DNA from: Linum tenue
Lineage: Eukaryota > Streptophyta > Magnoliopsida > Malpighiales > Linaceae
Assembly (NCBI GenBank): GCA_946122785.1
Contig: CAMGYJ010000007.1
Span: 41,503,587 to 41,567,586 of the forward strand
DNA length: 64,000 nucleotides
Reading direction: 5' to 3'
Below, piece by piece: positions 48,273 to 59,902 of the stretch (within the stretch, counting starts at the first letter, position 1; every line of letters starts with the position of its first letter). The notes beneath the pieces are model-generated. The model saw nothing but the letters and a program-made list of their open reading frames with translations, was not told the origin of the DNA and did not search any database. The position numbers and the translations under genes are program-made.

Positions 48273-48470
48273 ATGACGGCGACGGGTTCGCCGGCTGACT
48301 CCGCCCCGGCGGGGGAAGCAAAACCACCTGATCTGACTGCCGGAACACGACGACCCTCCGAGGAGACCTCGTCACCGGACGGCAAGAAAGAACGGGAAGC
48401 TCAACATCCGAAGAAAAGGCGTGCCCTAGATCTATCGGATGAGGCCATCAACATGGAGGAGGTGATTGTT
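48273..48470 (+). CDS. Possible first exon of an unknown gene
   Basis: ATG at 48273, preceded by CTAGGGTTTGC, a motif common in plant 5' UTRs. It encodes about 65 residues rich in Pro, Glu and Lys with a basic cluster (KKRRALDL) that could be a nuclear signal, ending ...EAINMEE before a GTGATTG that could be a donor site. Downstream is repeat DNA, so the gene is either cut off or has a long first intron. No family recognised. Confidence 0.3.
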
Positions 48471-49250
48471 GTAGGATTTTTAGATTTTACTTAGGGATTC
48501 CGATCCTGATTTTACTATGAAATCGGTGGGCCTTAAAATTGCGTTAAAATCGTAAAATCGTACCAAAATCGGGATTTAAATTGTATGAGAATAAAATGGG
48601 CGGTTTGAGAAAATTAAAAAAAAACGGAACTGCTTCGGCGAAAAGGGCAATGTGGCCATCTTCTCAAATATTGTTTATATTAAACAACATTTGAAAAGAA
48701 AAAAAAATAATCAAATTAGGGCTCAGTCAATCCCTTTTCCTTCGTCCGGTTGAACACATCGGTGAAATGGTTGTCCTAGTATTGTACGTACGTAAGAATT
48801 AATAGCATTATTAACAATTAATGATTATATTTTTATCAACCACTAGCAGTAATTATTATATTGGAGTTCTTTTATTCTTAGTTTTAAATCATGATTAGCA
48901 GACGATGTTGAAATTAACTGGGCCAAAGTACTACTTTGAGTTAAACTAGCTGGACACAACATGAAAAACCCAAGCTAAGCCCCATGAGCTCTATCCTTTC
49001 CTCGTGAATTATTTTGAGTTATGCATTAAATAACAATTAAATGATGATTTTGGAACATTAATCTTGAGAATTATCATTTTAAATGTTATGTGCCTTTGTG
49101 TTATTAAATAATTAACCTTATTAATATGATTATATGTCAGTTTCCATATGGAACTTAAAATTCTACGATTTTACGATTCGATTTTAGGATTTCGATTTTA
49201 CCTCAGTTCTCGATTTTAGGTAAAATCCCGATTTTGACTACTATGGTTAC
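48471..49250. repeat. AT-rich repeat with GATTTTAC / GTAAAATC motifs at both sides
   Basis: Many copies of ATTTTACGATTTT-like words occur at 48478-48580 and in the opposite orientation at 49155-49245. This is the layout of hAT elements with subterminal repeats. Clean ends and a target duplication were not found. Confidence 0.4.
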
Positions 49251-49350
49251 AACCCCAAATCTTCCTTTTGTGTTTTGGATTTCTATGTCTTGAAAAGCAA
49301 TGTACTTTGAATTTCAGGAATGTTGACATGTAGCCTTTTTTCAGATTGTC

Positions 49351-49365
49351 TTTTTTTTTTTTTTT
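49351..49365. repeat. Poly(T) run, 15 bp
   Basis: Uninterrupted T15 in a non-coding stretch (49251-49690) that otherwise shows nothing recognisable. Confidence 0.9.
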
Positions 49366-49689
49366 GTTATTTTTCATGATCCGTGGTGATCCGTGGGTTA
49401 TCCGGATCCGACTTGGGACGAGGACGGTAAGCAAACTCCACCCGTTAAGACTACAGGGACGGGGAGATTCATTAGCCTTGACGGATGGGTAACGGGAACT
49501 AACTACCCGTCCCCAATCCACCCCGTTGCATATCTACATTGGGTCTTAACATATTAATCAAAACTAGTTTTTTGCCCACGCTTCGCATTGGTAAGAAACT
49601 AATTATATTTCAAATATTTTTCACTTATTTAAAATTTATCCAATCTGCTTGTATTGGTCTTTAAAATTCCAACAATTATGTCGTCTAAT

Positions 49690-49925
49690 AGCTCTTGGTA
49701 ATATCGGCGCTACCAATAGTGAAGGCTTGAGAGTTGCAGATCCCAGGTTCGAATTCAAGCGAGACTCGTTGGTGTTACCGGAGGTACAAGGCTGCTAGGA
49801 GCGAAGCCCTGTTGGCGTCATATTGAGTGCAGTTGGCCCCCAGATTTAGTAGGCCTCGCTGTCACAAAGTGACACTTGGGGTTGTAGTTCCTGGGTAATA
49901 ATAAAGAAATTTTACATAATACATT
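49690..49925 (+). mobile_element. tRNA-derived SINE
   Basis: A box-like TAGCTCTTGGTA (about 49688) and B-box GGTTCGAATTC (about 49748), 60 bp apart, mark an RNA polymerase III promoter. A tRNA-unrelated body follows (GTTGGCCCCCAGATTTAGTAGG) and an AATAATAAAG tail. No target duplication was found. Confidence 0.7.
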
Positions 49926-50433
49926 CATAATTTATGTAATTGTCATAGAATGGTATTGCATAAATCTTATGTAATGTGTGACCTGATAATAGTAATAATA
50001 ATAAAAGAATCAAGTTGCGAAAAGTATAACATCTTATTAGTAAAGCTTAATTACCTTATTGAACTATGTGTTTTCACCAAATGCCAATTGTCTAAACAAT
50101 CAGACAAATTAAATCAACAACTCGCATATACTAACTTGCCGGCCGGATTCATCAGAACGTATCCATCACCATCAGGAATGAGTTGGAATCCCATCATATT
50201 TCATCATAACGACAAGATGTATATATGAATATCCTCAATCGCAGATTAACGGAACCATCGTCGGTTTCTACGGTCTCGGTATCGCCGGCTGACAGGTTGG
50301 CCGGATATGGAGGAGAGGGTCTTAAACTCTTAATGAAGTGTCTTCATCATCTCCACTGTTTTACCATTTAATACTTTACCGTCGCTCTTCACTAAGCAAC
50401 ACCACCTCCATCGCCACCCATTCTTAATCCACA

Positions 50434-50440
50434 TATATAA
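50434..50440 (+). promoter_or_regulatory. Possible TATA box of the ZIP gene
   Basis: TATATAA lies only 34 bp before the start codon at 50474, which would leave a very short leader. The true start site may lie elsewhere. Confidence 0.3.
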
Positions 50441-50473
50441 TCACGATAAAGCTCACTACTTAATTACCTTCCT

Positions 50474-52439
50474 ATGACGAAGCTCAAAATTATGAAACCC
50501 TTAACAGCATTAATCCTTCTGCTGCTCATTCTACTTATTCGTCCTACCTCCGCCTGTGATGCGGTCACTAATGACCAAAACTCGTCGGCAAAAGGAAATA
50601 GCGACGAGGGAGCGTTGCTAAAATACAAACTGTCCGCAATGGCCTCGATCCTCGCGGCGGGCGCAATCGGCGTCACCCTGCCGTTGCTCGCCAAAACGGC
50701 CTCGGAGCCTACCGGATCGCCACATGCCGGCGGCGGCGGCGGCGACGGAGGTTGGTTGCTGGTGGTGGTGAAGGCGTTCGCCGGAGGGGTAATTCTCGCG
50801 ACGGGGTTGGTCCACATCTTGCCGGATGCGTTCGATCAGCTGGGGTCGGATTGTCTGAGCGAAGTTCCGTGGGGGAAGTTCCCATTCGCCGGATTTGTGG
50901 CCATGATGTTCGCTTTAGCTACGCTTTCGATGGAATCGCTAGCAATGGGGTTTTACCAGAGGCTGCACCATCAGAAGACACATAATAATGGTGGTCATGG
51001 ATATGATGATGATGATGATGAAGCGGCTCGTGGTAGTCACACCGTCGCTAATGGTGACGCGGAGAATGAGTTGATCAGACGGCGAATTGTTTCACAGGTA
51101 AAAGTCCAAGTGTCGATATATTTGTAACATTTATTTTGTACGGAGAGAAATCTGTCTTGCGACGGCAAACTCCGGTCCAATAGATACCACTTGGGAGCAT
51201 TTAATACGAGGTTAAAGATTTGTCAGTGGCCACCAAGGGGCGGCTGCCAAGGATCGAACCCAGAACCTCCTGGACACAATCATGTGTCTTTACCGCACCA
51301 CCCCTAGGTGGTTTTTGTAACGTTTATTATAACCAGAGTGGAGCGCCGACTACGAGTAGGGATGCAATCTCCTCAAATTTTTTTATCTAAGATTATAATG
51401 GGTATTATAATGTGTGTATTCGTATCTTGAGAAAACATTAAAATTATTAGTAATTAATAGTGCGGGATTATTAGTCTTCTTCTTTAGCAAAATTAGATTC
51501 AATCGTGAAAAACGGTTACATGTGATTATTTTTTAGCCCCCATCTCACTCCAAGTTATGGCGCCCTCCCATTGATTATAACAATTTTGCTTTACCATTGT
51601 TATCATGTTTTTAAATATATGCAGATATTGGAGACGGGAGTTGTGGTGCATTCAACAATCATCGGAATATCAATGGGGACTAGTAATAGTGTAAAAACAA
51701 TAAAGCCACTGATCGTAGCTTTGTCTTTCCATCAATTCTTTGAAGGTGTTGGCCTCGGTGGATCTATCTTACAAGTGAGTGTTTCCTAAACCGCAAAAAA
51801 TGAAACTACAGTGGTAATGACGACGAGCTTCTTATAACCACGATAAAAAGTCTAATTCTGCACCGGTTAAAAATAAAGAAAAAATGAGAACTTACATCAT
51901 AACCTTAAAAATAAAAATCATCTAAAAATGGAAATGATGGTCGCAAAAAATCAAACGTAAATAAATAACTAATTGATTTGTGTTCCCCGGCAAGTTTACC
52001 TGGTTTCCTCAGTCACAACTCACAAGTTGCGGTCAAATAATAACTAGGAAGACAACAAAAGATCTGCATTGGTTATGTAAACTGCAGATGGAACTGACCA
52101 AACTTCTTAATATTCCCCTTTAAACTGCAGGCAGAGATCAAGTTAAGATCAAGGGTAGTTATGGCGTTGTTCTTCTCAATTACAGCACCATTAGGGATCG
52201 GGATTGGGATGGCGATTTCAAGCAATTACAAGGAAGGAAACCCTAATTCTCTTATTGTGGAAGGAATGTTCACTTCAGCATCCGCTGGGATTTTGATTTA
52301 CATGGCGCTAGTTGATCTACTGGCCACGGATTTCATGGGTCCAAAAATGTTGGAGTCCGATTTCAGGATTCAGTTAGGAGCATATGCCGCCCTTTTCGCT
52401 GGAGCTGCATCCATGTCTGTTCTGGCCCTCTTCGCTTGA
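50474..52439 (+). CDS. ZIP-family metal transporter, 360 aa, 3 exons
   Basis: A zinc or iron transporter moving divalent metal into the cytoplasm, with eight membrane spans expected. Exons: 50474-51097, 51625-51774 and 52131-52439. All are phase 0 with GT-AG introns, 1083 nt in total. The N-terminus is a signal-like hydrophobic run ([13 protein letters not shown]) ending near TSAC. Family motifs: [17 protein letters not shown] (TM2), the metal-site helices [10 protein letters not shown] (TM4) and [13 protein letters not shown] (TM5), and [10 protein letters not shown] (TM6). The variable cytoplasmic loop between TM3 and TM4 is [19 protein letters not shown], short in His and rich in Asp because of a GAT repeat at 51004-51020. 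Sequence fits the ZIP1/3/5/IRT group. The substrate cannot be decided. The gene looks intact. A second in-frame ATG six codons on is an alternative start. Confidence 0.95.
51136..51313 (-). mobile_element. tRNA-derived SINE in ZIP intron 1
   Basis: On minus, CTAGGGGTGGTGCGGTAAAG (A-box region) is followed by GGGTTCGATCCTTGG (B box). The 15-bp flanks TTTGTAACATTTATT (51121-51135) and TTTGTAACGTTTATT (51314-51328) differ at one base and are the target duplication. It lies antisense in the intron, just after the exon 1 donor. Confidence 0.85.
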
Positions 52440-52701
52440 AAATCTGGACTTCTCCAATTACTCAATTGATTGTAAATTTTTTGTCACTGCTTGGAGGAAA
52501 TTATATAAAATCCGGAGCAGCTTGTTTAGATAAAGAAAAAAAAATAGAGGGAGCATCGAGTTCACTATGAAATTGGAATTTGAGATCTCTAATTAGGGAT
52601 ATGCGACGAGTTGAAGTAAGGTAATTTACAACTTTATACATGTTATACATATTTCACATGTCGCATTACCTAAAATATAATAGGCATTATTTAATTGTTA
52701 C

Positions 52702-53364
52702 CAGTGGCGGATCCAGGGGTGGCAACCCCGGGCCCCGGGCCAGCCCTTCCCTGGATTCGAAGTTAGTATAGTGTTTATGAATTTTTCGATTTTAGTTATT
52801 CGGCCTAGTGTTATTTTATAATAAGATTGGGTGTAACTAGAAAAATGATTCAGATTAACATATTCAAATCACTACTATAAATTTAGCCTAGAATTTCTAG
52901 CTCCAAAAACTATTTTTCTAAAAAAACAATGAAATCTAAAATTCTAAAAGTCTAAAACGTAAAAGACTATAAGAAATATGAGGTTTATTCCCTTGAAAAT
53001 TTACTAAATCAGTTAGTGGATATAGGTATGGACACACAATGCACGATAGATTTGTCAAGTGTTGACGCTGCTCGTATCAACAAGTCAACAACTACTACAA
53101 GGAGAACCTTTTCAACAATAAAACATATGAAAACTAATTTCGCAACAAAATGAACGATGAATTTCTAGCCGATTGCTAAAGTATTTTATTTAAAAAATGT
53201 ATACTATTGGTATGGATGTGGACTCCATTATTGATGCATTCGCTAAATTAAAATACCGTCGTGTACAATTTATATTGTAAAAAAAACTATAATGTTTTTT
53301 TTACGGTTCTAGTTTTTTAATGAAATGCGGCCCAGTGCTCTTCTGTGTTCTGGATCCGTCGCTG
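52702..53364. mobile_element. hAT-type non-autonomous element, 663 bp
   Basis: Termini CAGTGGCGGATCCAG and CTGGATCCGTCGCTG form imperfect 15-bp inverted repeats, flanked by a perfect 8-bp duplication ATTGTTAC (52694-52701 and 53365-53372). AT-rich interior with no transposase. It lies about 260 bp after the ZIP stop codon. Confidence 0.88.
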
Positions 53365-53365
53365 A

Positions 53366-54190
53366 TTGTTACGTAACATATGGTAATTTTATATTACAGT
53401 TATAACAAATCATTACGGAACACTTACGTAATGGACGTTTATTTTATATAATGAATACTAACATTGCATTACGTAAGGTATAAAGCCATTACAGAAGCTT
53501 ACGTAATGCTATTGATTTAACTGTTACGGAAGAAATAATTATCGTTCGTAACATTTACGTAATGGAAAGTCATTTTACGTAATGAGTCATTTTATGTAAA
53601 GTGCTAAGTCATATCGGAAGTCTTAAATAACGCTTCCGATTTAACTGTTACATAAGTTAATAACTATCGTTTCGTAACATTTACGTAATGGATGTGTATT
53701 TTTACGTAACAGTTGTAAAATGTCATTACGGAAGCCTTAGATTATGGAAGGTCCCTTTACGTAATGAGCATTAACCTTGCCCTACGTAAAGTGCTAAGTC
53801 ATTACGGAAGCCTTACGTAATGCTTCCGATTTACATGTTCCATAAGAAATCACTATCGTTCCGTAACCTTTACGTAGTAGATTTGTATTTTACGTAACAG
53901 TCATTACGAAAGCCTTACGTAATGGAAGGTCCTTTTACGTAATGAGTATTAACCTCATGTTACTAAAATGTTAAGTCATTACGGAAGCCTTACATAATGC
54001 TTCTGATTTAACTATTACGTATGAAATAACTATCATTTCGTAAATTTTACGTAATAGATGTGTATTTTTACATAACAGTTGTAAAATGTCATTACATAGG
54101 TCTTCCATACTGGGATGTCGTTTTACATAATGGATATTAACACCACATTACGCAATATATTAATTCATAATCGAAGTATTACGTAGAACT
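53366..54190. repeat. Tandem array rich in the palindrome TTACGTAA
   Basis: TTACGTAA occurs about 14 times in 700 bp. Larger units carry CATTACGGAAGCCTTACGTAA, TGCTTCCGATTTAACTGTTAC and a CGTAACATTTACGTAATGG box. The GATTTAA marker falls at 53514, 53638, 53828 and 54005, giving units of about 180 bp with one of 124 bp. No ORF. Confidence 0.8.
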
Positions 54191-55935
54191 TTTGGTAAGA
54201 TGAACACAGTGTCACCGACTTCTTGTACGACCCTCTTATCGCAATTTCATGTTTATGAAAGACTAAGTGGTCAACGAGTTAATCTTTCCAAATCCGTTAT
54301 TTTGTTTAGTAGAAATACTAAGAGTCAAGATTCATATTCCATGGGCGCCTAGTAAGGCGTTGGATCCATAGGTGAGCAGGACTCTTATCTTGGATGCCTA
54401 GAACTAAAAATGACAATTTTTTGTTCATTGAGGAAATGTTGTGCAAAAAACTGCAAACTTGGAAATCGTGTACCCTTTCAATGGTTGCTAAGGATACCCC
54501 AATCAAAACTTCATCTACTAGTTTACCGGTTCATGTTATGTCTTGTTTTAAGTTCCCGATAGAGAGTTGTCGAAGATTAAACGGGCATATAGCACGATTC
54601 TAGTGGAGATCTTCTCACAATTTTGACCTTCCAATTCAATGTGTTTCTTGGAAAGTCCTTGCCCAAAGTAAATTTCATGAAGGGTTAGGCTTCAGAGATT
54701 TTCTGGCCTTCAATCAATCTCTATTAGCCAAGCTTTGCTGGTGCATCTGAACAAATCTTGATTCCCTACTTAGTCATTTACACAAAGATATATACTTCTT
54801 TCAAAGCTCAATTTTTAACGCTTCTATAGGCTCTAACCCTTCTTGGGGTGGAGAATTATTTTGATTAGACGATAACTCATCCTCCAAGGAATGCGTTGGC
54901 AGGTTGGGGGTGAGAAAGATATAGATGCCTTCAAAGATAATTAGATATTTTCTGATAAACCCTTTCCTCCCGAATTGAGACTTCAAGGATTTAATAATAC
55001 TTTGAGGTGGCCCTACTTGAAGTTCTTTCTTTGGCAGTGCTTGAAAGTAGTTTTGCAAACAATGGTGGCCCTTAGATCTCATGACATTAACTTCCTTGTT
55101 CATTGCCCAGTCTGCTAGGATAGTCAAGAGAATATCAAACATCTATTCTTTCATTGTCCACTTGCTCTTCGTCTCTGGACTTTGGTGGGTTTAAGTAATT
55201 TGCTTTCCTCAGCCCTACTGAAAACTTTGGTATCTGGTGGCGACATGTTATGACTTCAGTAAACTTCCAAACCAACATTCTCCCCCTACGTTTGCCTTCT
55301 TTCGAGAATTTGAAAATCTCGTAACAAAGTGGTTTTTGAATATACTCAACCACTAGCAGGTTCTCTTGCCCATCAATTCCTTTTTCAAGTTTGTGAATTC
55401 TCTTCAGCCTCCCTTCATTCCCAGGATCTTCCTCCTCGTCTCGCGCCCTCTCATCTTGCCTTCAGGGTTTGCCCTCCCAAAGGCTATCACAAGATTAACT
55501 TTGATGTTGTTGTTCGTGACTCGGGATGCTCATCTGGCCTTGTCGTTCGAGGGACAGAAGGGCAAGTTACCTTGTCCTTCGGGTTACATCAGACATCATC
55601 CAGGAGTGTCAGACCCTTACCTTTCAAAAAGCTTGCCGCCAGGGATGTCATCTCTCTAGTGCTATCTCGAAGCCTTCGTTGAGTCATTATTGAAGGAGAT
55701 TCTGAAGTGGTCATTCAGTAACTCGGTGGTAGATGTGTTGAAGATTCGGAGGCAGTTACTTACTCGTGATTGTTTCCCCTTGCTGCGGTCAAGTACTTCT
55801 TGTTTAGTTTTTACGTCGATCCCGCGGACTGTCACATGTGTTGCCCATAGAATGGCAAAACAAGCCCTGTTGTTGTCCTCTATAGAGATAGCTTCCTTCG
55901 ACTTTGTAAGGTAGTTTCACTAGGTGTTACCTCGG
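54191..55935 (+). pseudogene. Degenerate LINE ORF2 remnant
   Basis: Fragments in shifting frames: YERLSGQRVNLSKSVILFSR (RT end, about 54250-54310), a WGWQ-like post-RT part with many stops, CPVC-like zinc residues near 55105, and RNase H pieces at 55470-55680 (PKGYHKINFDVVVRD). Older than the LINE at 7079-13290, judging by the number of breaks. Confidence 0.7.
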
Positions 55936-56551
55936 AGGGTTCTTTGTAGAGGATTGTCAATCACTTATTTTTTCTTCCTAATTTTGTGCAGGACCACCAA
56001 AAAATCATTTAATCTTCAAACAATATATTTTCAAAATACATACATTGACAAAATGCATCAAATTACAATTTAAATACTCAATTTTGAGAATTTCAACTTA
56101 CAAATTAACTCTAAATCACAATCGCAACTTTAAATATATTAGAGATCGGGTTGGTCAGAAATCAAATGCACTTCTACCACAATGCCCTGATTAAATCATC
56201 CCAACATTTTGTTGGTTATTTAATTACATAATAATTATCGCCATAGAAAATTATACATAAAAAGTTTTCAATGATCAGTTTTGTTACTTTGTTGGCTTCC
56301 CGCTAATTGCTTCACCGAACACGCAACCACCCGAGCCCATTGCCTCAGCCTCGTCTTTACCGTCTCCGGATCCTCGCCTAACCCGACCCAACCAAAAAGC
56401 CCACCAAATGAAAAAAAAAAAAAAAAAGATCAGTTCAAATTTCAATTGAATTCAATTCTGTCGAAACTCCAATTTCAATTTTCAAGAAACGGCAAAAACA
56501 AAACCCTAAAATTCAAAATAAAACCAAGCCGGCAGCGGCGGCACTGCTCAC
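55936..56551. other. Non-coding stretch beside the DUF1685 exon
   Basis: Contains a poly(A) run at 56411-56427 and the start of the intron after the exon. The expected last exon of a DUF1685 gene was not found here. Confidence 0.4.
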
Positions 56552-56984
56552 CAGGATCGACGACGGCGGACGAAGCGCTGCCGTCCGACGAGATGGACGC
56601 GTCGGAAGAAGTCCGCTTCAGGATCTCGTTGTACTGCTTGTTGACTGCGCAGTAGAATCCGAGGGCCGGGAGCGCGTCGGAGAGCCTGGGATCCAGATCC
56701 GGCGAGTCCGGCTCGAACCCGAACCCGAGCTCTATGCAGGCCTTCAGCTCGTCCAGGTCCTCGTCCGTGACGCTGCGGTGCAGGCGGCTCCTCCTCGATT
56801 CTTGGTGGTGGTTCCCCTTGCGCCGTCGCCAGACCTCCTCCCTCCCCGTCTCCGGCGACCACGATAGGATCTTTCGGAGGTGCGGCCGAGGCCTCTGCGG
56901 CTCCGGGACCGGTAACGCCGCAAGGTCCGGCTGCGAGATCGACAGCCGGCGGAGACGGCTGATCTGGCTTTCTGATTCTGTCAT
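56552..56984 (-). CDS. DUF1685 family protein, first exon
   Basis: A plant protein family of unknown function. ATG at 56984 (MTESESQISRLRRLSI); the GTG-initiated extension upstream has no support. The diagnostic block SVTDEDLDELKACIELGFGFE is followed by LDPRLSDALPALGFYCAVNKQYNEI, then a Ser-rich stretch. The exon ends in GATCCTG before a GTGAGC donor at 56551. Family members finish with a short exon encoding a DVKARLKYWAQAVAC-like tail; I could not find it to the left within the window. It may lie beyond the LINE remnant, or the gene may have lost it. GC-rich codon use contrasts with the surroundings and supports a true gene. Confidence 0.75.
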
Positions 56985-57100
56985 CTTAACACTCTCCGCT
57001 GCCACGGCGGAGTCGTGTGGAATTGTTGAGAGCCAGGCGGCGGCGCTGGGCTTATGCCTCTTTTCCGAGAGTGAGGAATATGTGTGAGGGGTTTTGCGTT

Positions 57101-57108
57101 TATTTATA
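57101..57108 (-). promoter_or_regulatory. TATA box of the DUF1685 gene
   Basis: TATAAATA on minus, 117 bp upstream of the ATG, a normal plant spacing for TATA plus leader. No competing TATA-like sequence lies nearer. Confidence 0.6.
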
Positions 57109-58279
57109 CACAGGCGGAAGTTTTTGGCGGCGTAACGGAATGAATATTCCCTGTTTAGGTTCCTTCTAATATTTCGGCAACTACATAATTACCGTTGTTT
57201 TCTACTCCAAGTCCACGAATTGCCAACTCACGGTCAAACTGTTTTTGGTCACTTATTAATAACTTGAGAAAAACATATTAGGTAAGTAAATATAAGTAAT
57301 TATGTAAACTAATTCAAATTTTCTATCCTCATGGTATAGATATTTTTACTTTTTTTTATCAGCCTATCACGTTGATTAAATAGTTAAGCCCAAAAATTGG
57401 TCATACTTGTGGCTTGTCGATCTAACTATCGATTAATTGTTAATTGAAAAAAATCATTCGTACTGGTAAGTTTTTATTTTAGTGAAACTTCTTTTACTCT
57501 CCCGAGTTTCTCGATACCATATAACATATTCGATCGACACCGAATTTGTCAGTAGATTGTGGAAAATATAATGTATTCAGTGTTATCGTAGTTTAAATGA
57601 TTCAATGAATCGGGTTTGAGCATAACGGGTTCCAATGTACTTTCTAATTTGCTTTCAAAAGGTTCTCAACAAAATTTCCATTAGGAGTGAAAAGGCTAGC
57701 ATTCATATTTAATTGTTCCTTCTCTATTTGGGATCTTAGTAACATACCGAGAAAGCAATCGAGGCCATAGGACTGAGTGTTAGTGTGGGTGCATGTGTCC
57801 GTGTTCATAAGTGGGCGGTTCATTGATGTGATGAGACGTGACGGTTCGTTGATTTCCCCAAATCGAAAATGGTTGAAATATGTTGATTTGGGTTTCTTGA
57901 TATTTTGTTCATGAATGATGAAACATTTTTAGATGGATCAAATTAGGAACGACAGCAGGAAAGGATTGTACCATCTCAATGTTCACGGCCTACCGAGTAC
58001 CGATAGCATGTGGTGAAACTAATTATGTATGTCATTTGAGTTTCATGAATGGTAAAAGTAGGGATGACAATTACTAAAAAAAATAGAAATGGTAATAGAG
58101 CGGGTTTGTCTAAACCATCCTTATCTCCGCTTTTAAATATTTAAACTCATACAATACGGAAAAAGGTTTTGCAAACTGGGAGGTTAAACGTCGCCATAGT
58201 TTTACCACTATCGCCCTAAATTAAAATGTAATATAACTAAATTGAGTGAGGGAGTAAGTCAACTACCGATTGTCTAAAC
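57109..58279. other. Intergenic DNA without a recognisable gene
   Basis: AT-rich, no ORF of note. A fragment AGGGATGACAATTACTAAAAA...GCGGGTTTG at 58063-58110 resembles the left end of the element at 59316 and may be a truncated relative. Confidence 0.45.
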
Positions 58280-58956
58280 CGAGAGGGTCGAGTGACACGG
58301 CTTTCATGCTTACCTCGGTTTAGCAATTGAGATTGTGGTCTCCAACCACATATGCATCACTCTGCGGTACACGGTTACCAGTTTGCATCTAGGTTGGCTG
58401 TGATTAAGCCGCTCAAACTCCGGTTTGAGGGAGAGACCTAGGCAACCACTAGAGCCTGAGTGAGAGGATCGATCCCATGACAAATCGATCCCTAGCGAAT
58501 CCATCTCGTGACAAATGGATCGCTAGTTGCTCCTCCTAGCGGTTCCCCTAGACTTGGTAAGTGGATCGATCTCGTGACAAATCGATCGCTAATGAATTGA
58601 TTCCGTGACAGATTGATCACTAGTTGCTCACTCCCAAGGTTCACAACCACCTACGCCTCACGACTTCATTCAATCCAACAAGTCATGGTAGCTAGTTAGG
58701 GGGAAGCAATTCCTGGGTGAAGCTCCCTTAGTTAGAGTTTTCCTTTTATTACTTTTCTTTGCTTGGTTAGTTTGTAGTTCCAATAAACCTAAACCCTAAA
58801 GTTGTTTGCTAGATAACAACCTAAGCGATTGAAGTAGGGGTACATGGATCGGCCCGGGTTGACAATTTAAATACTTGCTCTATACTGCACCCGGCTGGAG
58901 TTTAAAAACTTGGGCTCTAGTCGGGATTAATTTATGGTGAAGTTTCGTGCGAGTCA
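58280..58956 (+). repeat. Truncated Athila-type LTR fragment (U5 side)
   Basis: It ends CGTGCGAGTCA, the reverse complement of the solo LTR start, and shares blocks such as GATTGAAGTAG and GGCCCGGGTTGA (about 58838-58862) and CTATACTGCACCC. Orientation is opposite to the other two. The U3 half is absent. Confidence 0.7.
58459..58625. repeat. GATCGATC / TGACAAATCGATC repeat block
   Basis: Four degenerate copies of ATCGATCxCxTGACAAATCGATC followed by CTAG, about 45-60 bp apart, inside the LTR fragment. Confidence 0.65.
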
Positions 58957-59315
58957 AAACCCGATCCGATTAGATTCGAATTGAACATGTCTCTACTCAC
59001 CAAATTGACACCTTTGCCCATAACACATTGAGCACAACCGTAAAAAAAAATCATCACAACTCTAACCTGAAAAAGGGAAACCCTAATTGAATCATTCATC
59101 ACCTCCGAAAGCTTCAATCATCGCCGTCTCTTGCAAACCACATCCACGGGAAAATGAACCCAAAATAAGAACCATTCATGACTACTTTCTCATCCTTTCT
59201 AATCTCAAACTGCGTTCGAGGCAATGGCTACTATAGCTTTGAATCAACTACTAGGCGAAACAAGGAGGTAGGCAAGATAAAATAATTAAATAAGAGAAAA
59301 AGACGAGCTGAAACT
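58957..59315. other. Short intergenic stretch
   Basis: No gene, repeat end or promoter recognised. Confidence 0.4.
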
Positions 59316-59755
59316 AGTGATGGCAATGGGGCGGGGCGGGCCGAGTGGGTACCTCAATATCCATGCTCTTTCCCACGTTACTGCGGGTCGAAACGGGTAA
59401 TATTCGTGCGGGTGCGGAGTAGGTCGACCCACTTTAACATGTTATATATAAAAAATACAGCCAAATTTACTTTCTATGATAAAATGACAGGGAAAACATT
59501 TTATAAATGAAAAATTATGATAATAGAAAAGGTAATTAAGTCTAACTAGTTGAAGAAAAGTTGAAATATGAGAAATATGAATAGATACTATAAGAAATTA
59601 AGGTAAAATGGGCCAAGAACGAGACAAAGCGGGGCAGGACGGTTCAGAGGTAGATACTCATGCCCCATCACATGCTACTCCGGGCCAGGTAATACCCGCC
59701 GCATTACGAAACTGGTCGGGTAATACTCACGGGACGGGTTCAAATTACCATCACT
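59316..59755. mobile_element. Candidate hAT-like MITE with GC-rich ends
   Basis: AGTGATGGCAAT at the left and ATTACCATCACT at the right are near-perfect 12-bp inverted repeats. GGGGCGGGGCGGG and CGGGACGGG runs lie just inside. Flanking 8-mers do not match, so the ends are tentative. Confidence 0.5.
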
Positions 59756-59902
59756 TGTAGCTAAGTGATCATAATATATCCACATATGAATAATCACAAT
59801 AAATAATTATAAGGAAAAATCTATAAAGAGAATGGAAAAGACCGAAGCAGCAATAACATGATAGTTGGACCGGGGAAAAAAGAAGAATCTTGTGTTGCTC
59901 AT

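Noticed and set aside
49690..49770. Possible tRNA gene
   Set aside because: A and B boxes are present but no complete cloverleaf or acceptor pairing is seen, and a SINE body follows.
59308..59763. Target duplication for the element at 59316-59755
   Set aside because: Flanking 8-mers CTGAAACT and TGTAGCTA do not match.
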